DNA from: Strigamia acuminata | Lineage: Eukaryota > Arthropoda > Chilopoda > Geophilomorpha > Linotaeniidae | Length of the DNA stretch: 64,000 bases | Reading direction: 5' to 3' | Assembly (NCBI GenBank): GCA_949358305.1 | Contig: OX442314.1 | Coordinates: 7,743,060 to 7,807,059, forward strand | Shown here: one piece after another, positions 21,333 to 32,500 of the stretch | Numbering within the stretch: position 1 is the stretch's first letter | Layout of the letters: every line of letters starts with the position of its first letter | Notes under the pieces: generated by a model | Databases searched by the model: none | What the model was told of the DNA's origin: nothing | The model's input: the letters and a program-made list of their open reading frames with translations, nothing else | Made by a program: the position numbers and the translations under genes

Positions 21333-24300
21333 ATTAATTTTTACTTTTCAAATGTTTTCAGAAAAATCATTCGACATAAATGCTGTGCTGTCAATTTTTT
21401 TTTTAAACCTCTTGGCTTCAAAAGTATGTGACCAGCATCTAAAGGTACGATCAACAAAATTTAATACTTAATAGGGCCTCCTTTAAAAAATTTCACAAAC
21501 ATGGAAAGAATTGAAGTCCATTTACTGTACATAACATCATCGATTTGAAATGAAGCTTCATTTGGCGCAGTTCCCCTCCCTAAAATAAGTGCACTCACTT
21601 AATCCTTTTTTACAAAGTGGGTCACTGAGTAGTGATCCTGGTGACCAAACATTGTCACCACAAAAACCCCCAATTTCAAATTCTCTTTTTTAAACGCCAG
21701 TTTTAACATAGTGAAACACCATGAAAGTTATGGTGTACTGTATTGTGGGGTGCTGTCCGAACGGCGAATCGCCTAAGGGCGAATTTCGCCATAGTGATTA
21801 ATGGCAAAAAAATAAATTTTTTCCCCAAAAATATTTCCAATGGCGAATTTGCACACATTCGCCATTGGAAATGACCAAACAGGTTTCCAATGACGAATCG
21901 GTGTAAAATTAAACCGATTCGCCATTGGAAATGACCAAACACGTTTCTGATTTATTTTGGGGTTTTAACTGCTGGATAATTGCGTGTTTTGACGTTTAAT
22001 GCTTCGAAAAGTATTTATAAACATACACAACAAGTCTCATAAAAATTTTTTTTACCCAATTACAAACACAAAACACCAACAAAATGTATTTTTTTTAAAC
22101 ATTTAAAACTGCACTTTTAAAAATCAAACCAATTAAAAACAAAACGTAGTCTGTAAAAACATGAAAAATTACACTTTAATCAGGTGTAACGCAATTAAAA
22201 CGTAATAAAACTCACAAAACCCAAACAACATTTTTTGAAACAAGAAAATGACACTTTAAACCATTTAAAACGCAATTAAAACAACAAAACCGGTAAAAAG
22301 TAAAACATTACACTTTGAAGTAACAAAAACACATTTAAAACGTATTTCAAACGTCCTAAAACAGCACAAAAACACGAAAATCACACAGAAAACCAATCAA
22401 AACGAAATTAAAACAACAAAACACAAACAAAACGTCTAAAAAATGAAACATTAGACTTTAAAATAATTAAAACACATTTAAAACGTACTGAAACAGCACA
22501 AAAACATGAAAATCACACAGGAAACCAATCAAAACGAAATTAAAACAAACAAAACGTTTAAAAAAAATGAAACATTACACTTTCCACTAACCAAAACATA
22601 CCAAAACCCAAAAACAGCCTCCAAAACACACTTAAAACGCAATCAAAACATAACCAATTGCCAAAAACCAAAGCAAACGTCAATCAAACCACTTCATTCC
22701 CATCTGCCAACATTTCCTTTTCAAAACCAAACCGGAAATACATAATAAACATGTGATATATAGTCGGATCTCAAAGGTTTCTGATGGCGAATTGGTCAAC
22801 ATTAAAACCAATTCGCCATTAGAAAGGTCCAATTACATTTCTAATGGCGAATTTTCCTAGATTCGCCATTGGAAATGTAAGAATAGGTTTCCAAGGGCGA
22901 ATCTCAAAAATTCGCCCTTAGGCGATTCGCCGTTCGGACTGGTACTCTGTATTGTACCCCGGCCTGAACATTTTGTCATTTATGCTCTTACACATACAAC
23001 TAATTTTAAATTATAATATTATTCAGTTTTTCCTAACTGATCTGGAAGAAGAAGTTAATATTTTGGCACCTTTGGCTTTAAACTATGGATGGGCAGGTGT
23101 TCTGATGCTTAAAGCATTTAAGGTAATAAATTAAATGAATCAAACATACATGTTTTTATGCTAACTTACTTTGTTTGTATGTAATAGACTATACAAATAA
23201 ATACGAAGCTTAATCCATGTGAGAAAAACAAAAATGCTTATTTCAAGTGTAAAAATGCTTGCATCCAAAACAATTTATTCTTAACTGTCAACTGCAGGTA
23301 AATTTATTCACTTTTTTAACATCTCAATTCTGGTGTTGTTCAGTTTGCAATAGTCTATATAAATTTACAGAACACACAGTAAGTCCTTTTTTGTGCACCC
23401 GTGCACTATTGGCAGAATGAAGCCCATGCACATGCTATACCTTTTTAAAGACTTTTATTTAACTTGACATGAATGTTTGTGTTTCAACTTCCAGCGTTGC
23501 TAGGTAAATCCCATTAATATTTCGATCAATAAACTGATATGTCGCTAAGACGTTCCGGTCGCTATACCGGTTTGTCTCTAAAACGTACCGGTGAATTCGG
23601 TACATATGGTTTTTTAGTCGCTAACGTGTATGTGGCTAAAATGTACCATTTTTACTAAAAATCGCTATACCGACAGTCGCTAAAGTGATCGCTGCCGACC
23701 GTTGTTTGTTGCTTTTAACATACTCAGTGAGTTTCCCTCACCTATTTGAAGGTTAAATCTGAGTCGTTTATATTTCTTTTTAACACACATTTAACCCCAC
23801 GTAATCAATGGATCTTCTAAACTGAAATAGTAGTTGTCATCCAACGAGAAGGGAATTTCTCACTACCCAATGCCCGCGTCGAAAGGTAGCTCTATTCAGG
23901 ATTCTCCCATGTACATGGACCCAATTGCGACTAGTTTGCACGCGTAAATGTTATTTAGCTCTGACTGAAAATTTGGATTTTGTGACAAAGCCTTTTTCCA
24001 AAAACTTAGTTTTTTATACATACTTGTTTAAAAAATATCGAGTCTTTTCAGCATAAAAGCTACCAGCATTCACAAAACTGTCGTTTGTTTCAGATTACCT
24101 TATGTAGAGAAACTGGATTTGCCACCTTGTAATACATCAAAAGAAATTAATACCGCACATTTAATGTATTTAAAGAATTATAACTCAAATCAAAAACAAT
24201 GCAAATGTAAACGACTTTGCGAAAATAGTTTTAACAAAATTAATTTCTATGAAGGTAAATTAATGGTGGATTACCTCACCACAATGATGATAAAATTCCC

Positions 24301-24487
24301 TGACACTTTCTTCGAGAGTATAGAAGAGCAACAGGCATATCCCTTATCTCAATTGCTAAGCCATGTCGGGGGCATTGTGGGATTAGGTTTGGGAACGTCG
24401 TTTCTGTCTTTCTACATTTTCAGTTTAAACACTTACATTTGGTATAAGAATAAGAACTTTTTGATGTGGTTCCAAAAGAAGAAATAA
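15115..24487 (+). CDS. Two-module DEG/ENaC channel protein, array gene 2
   Basis: Exons: 15115-15582, 15657-15735, 15798-15889, 15951-16043, 17391-17497, 17551-18322, 19336-19420, 21362-21444, 23027-23122, 23188-23297, 24094-24487. Total 2,379 bases, 792 residues. Layout matches gene 1: cytosolic N-terminus with LIGFDD in place of the HG motif, TM1 (RRIFWLFLFLF), ectodomain, GLFLGLAVIS pore, linker, second TM1 (KFALVFMIAGFTFYY), ectodomain, GLGTSFLSFY pore and a WFQKKK tail. Filter triplets read GLA in module 1 and GTS in module 2; GTS is unique to this copy. Introns 4, 6, 7 and 8 are swollen by transposons, yet the coding frame is intact. It is closest to gene 1 by eye. Confidence 0.9.
16063..17032. 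mobile_element. 970-bp TA-flanked element in gene 2 intron 4
   Basis: Perfect inverted ends CCGTAAAGCGGGGTGACTTT lie between TA dinucleotides at 16,061-16,062 and 17,033-17,034. The phrase GGGGTGACTTT recurs inside, and CAAAGTCACCCC occurs near the right end. No transposase was seen, so it is non-autonomous. Confidence 0.85.
17040..17338. mobile_element. 299-bp TA-flanked MITE next to the 970-bp element
   Basis: Inverted ends CTA.GTTTACATGCAC continue as AATATTTTGAGTGA. TA flanks both ends. It begins only a few bases after the right end of the previous element, so two insertions stacked in one intron. Confidence 0.75.
18334..19097. mobile_element. Foldback element with about 300-bp arms in gene 2 intron 6
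   Basis: Ends CAGGGTGGTTCAAAAAGTCT and complement, flanked by TA. The inverted arms are highly similar for roughly 300 bases each, e.g. TTAAGGTAGTATGT against its complement, around a unique centre. It starts about 12 bases after the exon 6 donor of channel gene 2 and leaves the donor intact. Confidence 0.85.
19105..19330 (+). mobile_element. Fragment of the dispersed GC-richer repeat
   Basis: Carries CAATCATGGAGGCTG and GTCACAGTGGTGAACAG, like the copies at 4.7-5.3 kb and 26.2-26.7 kb. It ends just before the exon 7 acceptor of channel gene 2. Confidence 0.45.
19989..20602 (-). mobile_element. Solo LTR, 614 bp, with CATT target duplication
   Basis: Begins TGTCG and ends CACCACA on the plus strand, flanked by CATT at 19,985-19,988 and 20,603-20,606. 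Read on the minus strand it starts TGTGGTGACC and has AATAAAGGGTG near its far end, as expected for an LTR polyadenylation signal. No internal region remains, so it arose by LTR-LTR recombination. It sits in intron 7 of channel gene 2. Confidence 0.8.
20612..21040 (-). mobile_element. Probable second LTR-like segment, minus orientation
   Basis: On the minus strand a TATA-like ACTATAAAAGG is followed about 300 bases later by GAATAAAGG, the usual spacing of promoter and polyadenylation signal in an LTR. Clear TG/CA ends and target duplications were not found, so limits are approximate. It adjoins the solo LTR. Confidence 0.45.
21165..21258. repeat. Short ACCGGTA/GGTATT palindromic repeats
   Basis: Phrases ACCGGTACCGAATACCG, GGTATTTGGTATTCGG and ATACCGGTAAATACCGG alternate over about 90 bases. 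It is an unclassified decayed repeat directly before the GT microsatellite. Confidence 0.5.
21269..21329. repeat. (GT)n microsatellite 32 bases before the exon 8 acceptor of gene 2
   Basis: About 30 uninterrupted GT units. The exon begins at 21,362. A long UG run close to a 3' splice site can affect splicing in animals (for example via UG-binding proteins), so exon 8 use may vary with repeat length; that is inference. Confidence 0.95.
21747..22946. mobile_element. 1.2-kb hAT-like non-autonomous element in gene 2 intron 8
   Basis: Subterminal inverted repeats GTCCGAACGGCGAATCGCC are near both ends, with many TTCGCCATTGGAAATG phrases inside. A CTGTATTGT duplication (21,738-21,746 and 22,947-22,955) fits the 8-bp class of target duplication. 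The homologous gene 1 intron shows the empty site ACTGAATTGTACCCC near 9,400. The centre (22,030-22,740) is a strand-biased AAAAC-rich tract; the open frame at 22.5 kb is that tract, not a gene. Confidence 0.75.
23520..23700. repeat. GTCGCTATACCGG-type irregular repeat, block 3
   Basis: Third copy of the style seen at 13.2 and 14.2 kb: TCGCTATACCGG, CTCTAAAACGTACCGGTG and AGTCGCTAAAGTGATCG. It lies in intron 10 of channel gene 2, so this family is mobile. Confidence 0.5.
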
Positions 24488-25680
24488 AATATGAATTTGT
24501 TAAAGCTATCCATTCGCAAAACTATTTTAAATCTTTTTCACAATTGCACAAATTTGCTATTTGAATTTTCTTTTAAAAATAAAAAAGAAAACAAAAAATT
24601 AATTTTTCTGCTGCTCTATACACTCACATTTTGTATTTTGGTTCCATAATGAAAACATATTTTATATTAGAAATATAACATAGTAGATATTAAAGTTACA
24701 TTTTTAACTAAAATACAACATTATGATGAAAAAATGTTATTTCAATGTTGTGATTATCTCAGTTGATCATAATTCATGATTTAATTCTTGTTAGAAATTA
24801 ATGTTATTAAAAATACCAACCGTATTAACCTTTTAAAAATATACAATTGTATTTCCCTGCACTATGCGATTTGTTATTACCCACAGGTGATTTAAATGTA
24901 TTTTTGAATTAATAATGCAATAAATAATTACAAGTATCAGCCAGAATAGACCCGGTTATTTGGGAAAAACTTTCAAAATTTTAGTCATTTAAACAGTCTG
25001 ATAATTTTACCGTAATTGGTCAAACCTTACCTTACAGCAAGACGAAAAGTAAAACCAGAAATAATAAACTCCTGACGGAGCAGCAACTTGGCAATAACAT
25101 CAAGCTCGAAAGACGCCAAAACCGAACGATGGAATTAATATTGAACCTGAAACAAGAAATACAAATCAGTTACTTGGTTAAATGAAAATATGCAACGGTA
25201 AACAAACTCGAGGTTTTGTTGGCGCTTTGTCCGCCATCCTTGCACTGGGTGAGCGCTTTGATTAGATTTTTCGCTGTCAACCTTTGACCGTCAGATCTTC
25301 GATTTGTATTTGAAATTCGACTCGAGTTTAAACCTTGTGCTAGCATGGTGCTAAATATAAATAAATACCCCGCCACTCGTACAATTATCGCCCAAAATCG
25401 CAAGATTTTTAGTTTTAAAACACTACACACAACAGTATCGTGCACGGGTGGCGTCTGGTGGCGGACTTTGATATTTATATTTAGATTGCAAAAAGCAAAA
25501 TATACATTTTTTTTAATGTTTGATTCCCATCCACTGCAGTCAAATTTTCGAGTTTTCGGCAGAATTTGATAAAGTTAAAAAATTGTTCGGTGTTTAAATT
25601 TTAATTCTAATATTTTTCAAAGTTGTATTTAATTCTGCTTATTGTCATGTGGTGGCGCTTATGAAACTGCAAAAAAGAAA
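24488..25680. repeat. 3' flank of gene 2, duplicated from the gene 1 flank
   Basis: Aligns with 10,653-11,990, including CAAGACGAAAAGTAAAACC and TTTGTCCGCCATC. It lacks the TACAGTC-ended MITE present in the gene 1 copy. The minus-strand leader exon candidate is broken here by an in-frame TAA. No protein gene was seen. Confidence 0.7.
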
Positions 25681-25739
25681 TGAACCATTTTTCGTAATTT
25701 TCGAAGAAATAAATTTCGAAAAAGTGAATGAAAACCATT

Positions 25740-26065
25740 AATAATTTATTTTCCCCGAAATCCAATTAACTTGTGCATGTTAGACACAATGGGACATTCT
25801 AGTTACGCCAAAGCGTACACAGTGTCTGATCAAATTTTCTAAACACTACATTCACTGTGAATAATTATATTTCGAGCAAAATCTAATTAATCCTTTCTTT
25901 TACTAACTGAAAACACGTTAATAGGAAATTTATTAATAATCATCGTACAAAGAGTTACTATAAGTTTACGCAGTACTTACGTGTTGATTACAAGACACTA
26001 ATTGGCCTTTTAGGGACTTACAAACCATATTTTGAATTCTGTACGTAGAAGTAAATCCAAAAACC
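25740..26065 (+). pseudogene. Relic of a channel-gene 5' flank (no exon left)
   Basis: This spacer resembles the 5' flank of gene 4 (about 34,990-35,755): ATAATCATCGTACAAAG, GTTACTATA and TTTGAATTCTGTAC.TAGAAGTAA. In gene 4 that last phrase sits directly before the ATG of exon 1. Here it is followed by unrelated sequence, so a fifth copy may have been deleted or the flank alone was copied. Confidence 0.4.
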
Positions 26066-26194
26066 TGGTAAACCCATGTCCAACAACATTTGGCTTAAAG
26101 CAGGGTAATATGGTGTGCAATTTTCTCAGGCGACAAATTATGCACCCCGCCGCACCCCATCTTTGACTCATTTTACCCCCAAGAATAACTTAGA

Positions 26195-26745
26195 GACCCC
26201 AACTCAAAAACTCCACAAAAAGCTATTGTTCTCCATCGAAGGGACAAGACGTGTTCCGGGCCATTGTGAACCAGGGCTAGCCTGCCTTGTGTGAACTCTG
26301 CACTCCTCACCATTCACCACGACGAAGTTCAGTGTCATGGCGTTCTCCATAATCCATCCTCCATGAGTGGCTGCATGGGTCAGAAGTGAGTACGACATGA
26401 ATGTTATGTTGAACCGACCAGGTCACCCATGGGGTTCACGCCCTGTGTATGACGGGTCGATGGTTGGTGCGGTGTGCCTATCTGGCACTCCCGCAACGGC
26501 TGACGGATTCCCCATACTCCTAGACAACAAGTATTAAAGGTCAACAACGGATAATAGGGAGTCTTAGTCATTTTTTCGTGAGTATGCGTCCACACCAGGA
26601 TAACCAGTCTCCGGGTTACCTTGGCGAAGACCATACCAGTCACACATTTACATAGTGGGTCACTAAAGTGAACCTGGCGACCAAACATGGTGTCACCTCC
26701 AATTCCCCCTTACGATGCGTTCATTTAAAAGACAGTTTTAACAGT
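26195..26745 (-). mobile_element. Dispersed GC-richer repeat, minus-strand copy
   Basis: On the minus strand it carries GACCCGTCATACACAGGGC, GGTGACCTGGTCGGT and CCACTCATGGAGG in the same order as 4,690-5,265. Its outer part (ACATAGTGGGTCACTAAAGT.. on plus) is also present at 21,590-21,715. From 26,746 to 27,900 no gene was seen; 27,350-27,480 is locally GC-rich without a recognised feature. Confidence 0.55.
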
Positions 26746-27904
26746 ACTTAAATCGAGTAAGTACGTACTGTACATATCCAAGGAGTCCATAACAACCCAG
26801 ACAACTGCCAAACGGACCTAAATGAGGATTGTAAAATGCCAGTGTTAGAATTTCATAAAAGCGGATGACACAGAGGCAGGCATCACAACTGAAAATATAA
26901 TATTTTTACAAATCAAATTAATAAAAAATTGAATATTTTCAACTTACCAGACCTCTGCGGGTTAAAAAAATCAGTTGGTAGTAAATATCGTTTGCAATAA
27001 ATAAACATGATTGGTTATAAATTTATTTTCCTCGATGATGGAGGGGTCTTCAATTATACTTTGCAACATTCGAGAACCATAGATACTTGGAATATGAATG
27101 ATTACCCATGTTATTCGCGTGATAAGGGCATTCATGGTCTACAAAGATTAAAATAAAAAATAATACACCAACTCATACAAATCATACACCAATAAACAGT
27201 GCTCTTCCTTTATCCAATTGTCAAAACAATGGATTAAACTCGTTGTGCGGACCTTCTCAGATACGGTACTTAATAGTCGAACATTTTTTTTTTTTCTAAT
27301 AGAAAATTAAAATAAAAACAAAAAATAACTATTCTCTGAGGTAACTATTCTGAGGTACCCTCGAGCCCCCCATCGCGCCCACCAGGGGCCCCGAGTGCGG
27401 TCCGGTCCAATCGGTCGTCTGGTGCACCATGAACTCGTGCGATCGCCAAGCAAGAACGATGCAACAGTCTATCGAGTCATCTATTTTGAACTCCATTTTG
27501 TACCTCAAATGGAAGAAAACTAAAACTATATTAAAATTATATTAAACTAATATTGCAGTATTTTGACATTTGCGACGGATTATTTTCTTGCTCGAAAATT
27601 TTCGATTGTTTAGAATTATTTTTATTGATTGAACAGTTTTCTAATTTCTGGACAAATCGTGTTCATTGATATAATTTCTCAACTTACTGTTAATGTTGTC
27701 CCATCGATGTACTTTTTTCGTGATTAGCGAAGATTCAGTGCTCGGACAATCGTCGCCGACCTGGTTCGATAGTGCAGAAAAAACCGGAAGCGGAAGTTTG
27801 AGACAAATATAATCTCGTACTCAAATTAATACATCTAAAATATTTTTACGTTTCGACATGGCGATTTCGGGTTAAAATTTAATGAAATCTAATTTCTTCA
27901 GCGA

Positions 27905-28125
27905 TATTTATGTGTATTTATGACGAAACGACCGATGAAATATCAAATCGGCGACGAAATGACCCATCGGCGACGAAAAGACCGGCTACGAAATGACCGT
28001 ACCAGAATTCGAAAACAAAAAGGGCCAACGCCGAAAACTGCGATCGTTTCGTCGCCACTTACGGCGACGAAACGATCGCCTACAAAACGTAGGCGACGAA
28101 ATGATCCGCCTCGTGTATTTGTCGT
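27905..28125. repeat. GGCGACGAAA(C/T)GA repeat cluster with a perfect 17-bp inverted repeat
   Basis: GCGACGAAA-type phrases recur about eight times. Near 28,040-28,080, GCGATCGTTTCGTCGCC and its exact complement flank a 6-base loop. The translations on both strands are products of this repeat and are not genes. From 28,126 to 28,900 the DNA is AT-rich spacer with no supported feature. Confidence 0.65.
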
Positions 28126-28904
28126 GTCATAATTTAATTTTAAGAAAATTAGTGAATTATAAATTCGGTGGCAAATTATAGGCACCATGCAACATTTAGT
28201 TTACAACTAGAAACATGTAGTTTCTATTCCATTTGTGGTATATTTCAATTTCTCTATTAAACGGAGATTTGAAATAAACCTTTTCCAATTCCAATACAAT
28301 ATTTTATATAATTTATATAATTTATATAAATATAATTTATGGACGGCCCCTTAGCCTAATTCCATCTTTATTAATTCATTGTAATAAATTATTGTGTTCT
28401 TTTTATTTTACTTACCTTACCTGTTGTAGTTATCTAATCGTTTATCCCTAGACATTTCAGCCAGTATAGAGAGTAAGTCTAACTTAGCATCTCAACTGTG
28501 GTTATAAGTTATTTGTTAATATACCCGGATCGCAGCAGCACACTGCAAGGAATAAAATGCTCTTGGAAGTGGATATCGTGGATGGAGGCCAGCGTGGCCA
28601 AAGAACAGCGTTGACGGAGGCCGGAAATGGTAAAAAAAAAACACAAAAAAAGGTACTGAATTTTAGTTGAAATAAATTGTCCCATCTTCTTCTCATCAAT
28701 TGATGTGTTTCTAGCTTGTATTTGTATGGTTACAGTTGGATGCAGTGGGATGTAAAATGTATGGAGTCAGGAAAGTGACCAGTCGCTTGTAGGAAATTTG
28801 CATGAATGCTTTATTCAAAGAAAAACATAGGTGGCGCTACGCAAGGGCAGCGTCACAAATTATCGATCAAAGAAAATGGAGTGCCAAACACTCCAACAAC
28901 AACA

Positions 28905-29205
28905 GACATAAAAAAATTAAAAAGACATAAAAAGACAAAATTACAAAAATGACAAATATGACATAAAAGTGACATAAAGAGACATAAAAAAGACATAAAA
29001 GAGACATAAAGGAGACATAAAACACACATAAAAATGATATAAAAATGACATAAAAAGGACATAAAAAGACAAAATTACAAAAATGACAAATATGACATAA
29101 AAGTGACATAAAGAGACATAAAAAAGACATAAAAGAGACATAAAAAAGACATAAAAGAGACATAAAAATGAGATAAAAATGAGATAAAAATGACATAAAA
29201 AAACA
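28905..29205. repeat. GACATAAAA minisatellite with higher-order duplication
   Basis: Units AGACATAAA with variants repeat about 25 times. A block of roughly 90 bases containing GACAAAATTACAAAAATGAC occurs twice (near 28,934 and 29,065). The minus strand reads as MSFLCHFY-like low-complexity peptide, an artefact of the repeat. Confidence 0.85.
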
Positions 29206-29576
29206 ATTTATTGTACAAACGCACAACTTAAACTTATATACGCTGTCATTAAACAGGAAAGACATCATGTTGTATATGTACCAATTTTGGTCAACAAAGT
29301 ATTAAAATGAAAAATAAACATGTTCATTTTTATGATAAATGATGATTTATGACAACTACAAATTCGATCAGGGAAATAAGAATTTATTACAGTCATCAAA
29401 TAAAGAACAGTTGATTCTGAACTGAGCGTGGTCAGAACCGACTGCTCTGCACTGGCAGACACCAAATTAACTTTCCTTCATCTTCATAATTGTTGTTTCC
29501 AATACATCAATTGCCCTTATAAAAACTTTGCTAGAACCAGTTTGAAATCCATATACAGCATATACAGTAAGATACG

Positions 29577-32500
29577 ATGCGGAATAATTATTTCATGAGA
29601 AGAAACAGGCAAAGAGTAAGAAAACAACTACGTTCTGCAATTCACCGATTATTGAAGGATGATGCAAATAAACTGCGATGCAACATAATCGGCTTTGATG
29701 ACTTCGTCAATAGCAAACATCGTAGGAATAAGCGTCATGTGTTTTGGCTTCTTTTATTTTTATTTTGCACGTGCATGCTCACTTATCAGACTTACGACAG
29801 GATAATGCATTACTTAAGTTATCCTACGGCTGTCGACGTGACCAGCAGATCAGAAGATGTCATTCTACCTAACTTTGAGATTTGTAGTACCAATACGAAA
29901 GAAATGGCCAGACTTTGGAATAAAACTTATGCAAAAATCCAACCGGACTGCTTTAACATGTTAAAAACTCTGATGGCGAATCCAACACACAAAATAGAAG
30001 AACTTTGGCAAGCGACTAATTTGACGAAAGAAATAATGAGCACAAAAATAAAGGTAAAAGAAACAAATGTTTTTTAAAATTTATGACAATTAAATATTCA
30101 AAGAGGCACTGTACACTAGGAGAAATAATAGGGTTAAAAAAGTGTAAACGTATCAAATACATTGTGAGCGATTGCTCCTCCTGGCGGTCAGTGAGTTAAA
30201 TAGGAAATTCGCAAGATGGATCTTGGATCTCCAGGAGTTCGACTTTGTGATTAAACACAAGCCCGGGAAATTGAATGTCGTGGCCGATGCTTTATCGCGA
30301 GCAGGAGCCTCGGATAAGCCCGGAGTTCTGATTGCTGCGACACTCATTGTGGGTGGGGACAAGTTGAAGGCTCAACAAGATCGAGACTTGGGCTGTTCAA
30401 AACTTTTGGATAATTTGGGGACTAAGTTTGGAGTCAGAAGAGGTGTGCTGTGCAAGAAAAAGCTATTTAGGGGGAAAGAGATTTGGAGGATTGTAGTTCC
30501 AGAGCGGATGAGGGTTCAGGTGATGAGGGAGGCTCACGTAAAAGGGGGACATTGTGATTCTTTTAAAACTAGGAGTCGTATTCAGCGGAGAAACTGGTGG
30601 GAGGGGCTGAGTAGGGATGTTAGAGATTTTGTTAAAAACTGTCTACAGTGTCAGTTGCACAACTATCGGACCAAGAAGGCGGACGGGCTGCTAAACCCAC
30701 GAGAATTGCCACCTAGACCGTTTTATTCTATTGCTGTGGATCATGGGGGCCCATACACCAACAGTTTTGGTTTTTCGCACGTGTTTGTTGCGGTGGACTG
30801 TTATTCGAGGTTTGTGATCGCGGTGCCGGTGAAAAACGTGTCCACAAAATCGACGGTGCGTGCTCTCGAGGACGGGGTGAGTCGTCGGTTCGGGATGCCA
30901 CATCGAATAGTTTCGGACGAGGGGACAACTTTCATGTCTCGCGAGTTCGGGGAGTTTGCGCGCAAGAACGGCATCGTGTTGGAGGAGTCGCCACCGTACC
31001 ACCACGCTTCAAACGGCTTGGCGGAACGCGAAGTCCAGAGCATCGTGCAGAAGCTCAGGAAGTTGGGCGAAGCGGGGAGAAAATGGACGGAGGATCTAGA
31101 GAAAGCGATTTGGGCGATCAACACTAACGTCCAGTCCTCGCTAGGATTTTCTCCATTCGAATTGGTGCACAGTTTCGTACCATCGGAAAATCAGGAATCC
31201 AGTTGGCTGGAAGGTTTCGAGGAGGGAATTGATATCGAGGAAATGTGGCTGAAGCGAGAGGAGGCTGAAAAGAGTTTGGTTACTGCTCAGAGGGACCAGA
31301 AGAGAAGATTTGATCAAGGTCGGAAGACGGCGGAGTACGCTATTGGGGACAGAGTGCTTTTTTCAAAGGGACCGCGTACAAGAAAATTTGATACTTTATT
31401 TTCGGGACCATATGAGATTACCAAGCAGATCGGCGAGGAGATCTTTCTAAGATGGGAAGACTTGGAAGACACACGCTTCCCAACTGAAGAGGTTTTTCGA
31501 GCAGGACGTCCAGGAGGATCCAGAAGAGAACGACACGACATCGGTCATTGACGCTTCGGAGGCGCGATATAATTTAAGAAATCGTTATGTAACTTGAGTT
31601 TTGTTGTCGAGGACGACAACCTGTTTGTGGGGGTCGTGTGAGCGATTGCTCCTCTTGGCGGTCAGTCTTGACCACGATTGGCTCTATTTGTTATCTTTAG
31701 TCATGATTGGCTCTTTTTGTAACTTTTGGAATTAAATCAGTCTAGTTTTGACAATCACCACAACTGGTTGTCTTTAATCATTCTCACATACATACACTGT
31801 CATCTGTTGATGGGAATTGTTTCTGTTGTGGCATTGTTGTTGTTGCCATCTATTGATAGGAATGGTTTTCCATTGTGGCATATGTTGTTGTTATTGTTGT
31901 TGCTGCATGGATGGTGTCCTCCTAAACGTAGTTTTATTTCTAAGCATAATTTATGGCCTTTATTTCTTGCAGAAATTTTCAAATTCAAATTTAGGGATTG
32001 TTCAGACGGAATCCTTCCACACATATGGGATATGCTCAACATTTCAATTTCGTAACTATAGACAAACATTCAGAAGATCAGCACTATCTCTACGTATCAT
32101 TTATTGTTACAGCACAAGCTTCTAGTAAATATTTAGTTGGAGAACTACTGACATTAACCATAAAAAAAATGTCTAACATATGCCCTAAAGCTTATTATAA
32201 GGTAATATTAATAAACAACACTTTTGACTATTATTGATTCTCTTTTTTGCACTTAGATTAACCTTGTTCCCTCTAATTTTGGAAGACACTTTGGTGTAAC
32301 TGCATTTTTTCCCGGTGCAACACCAAAAATTTATTTGAGTTATATGAAAGTACAATTTTACCCAAGAACTTAAAAATTACTATGTATGCATCATTTTATT
32401 CTGTTTTGAATTTTAGTTTATATTTCTTAATTCGCCTATAAATCAATGCTCCAGTAAAGAGGATTACAGAGAATGCTACCAAAGTTGTCTATCGAAAATA

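Larger units (their letters stand above)
30163..31788 (+). mobile_element. Internally deleted Ty3/Gypsy element with 152-bp LTR
   Basis: Flanked by TACAT at 30,158-30,162 and 31,789-31,793. The 3' LTR (31,637-31,788) starts TGTGAGCGATTGCTCCTC and ends CACA. The left end keeps only the first 30 or so LTR bases, then joins directly to pol at RNase H. The junction lies at a GGTCAGT/GAG phrase, so 5' LTR, gag, protease and RT were lost. A purine-rich TGTGGGGGTCG precedes the 3' LTR. Confidence 0.85.

Noticed and set aside
22506-22745. Lys/Asn/Thr-rich protein
   Set aside because: It is low-complexity AAAAC-rich filler of the hAT-like element.
27920-28188. Arg-rich proteins on both strands
   Set aside because: Both derive from the CpG-rich GGCGACGAAA repeat cluster; open frames exist in three overlapping frames at once, typical of a repeat and not of a gene.
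28867-29268. Hydrophobic, Cys/Phe-rich membrane protein on the minus strand
   Set aside because: It is the translation of the GACATAAAA minisatellite, and all frames of the repeat are open.
30172-31551. Domesticated host integrase gene
   Set aside because: Exact target duplications, a 3' LTR and a purine tract show an ordinary, recently deleted retrotransposon copy. No sign of host promoter or splicing.
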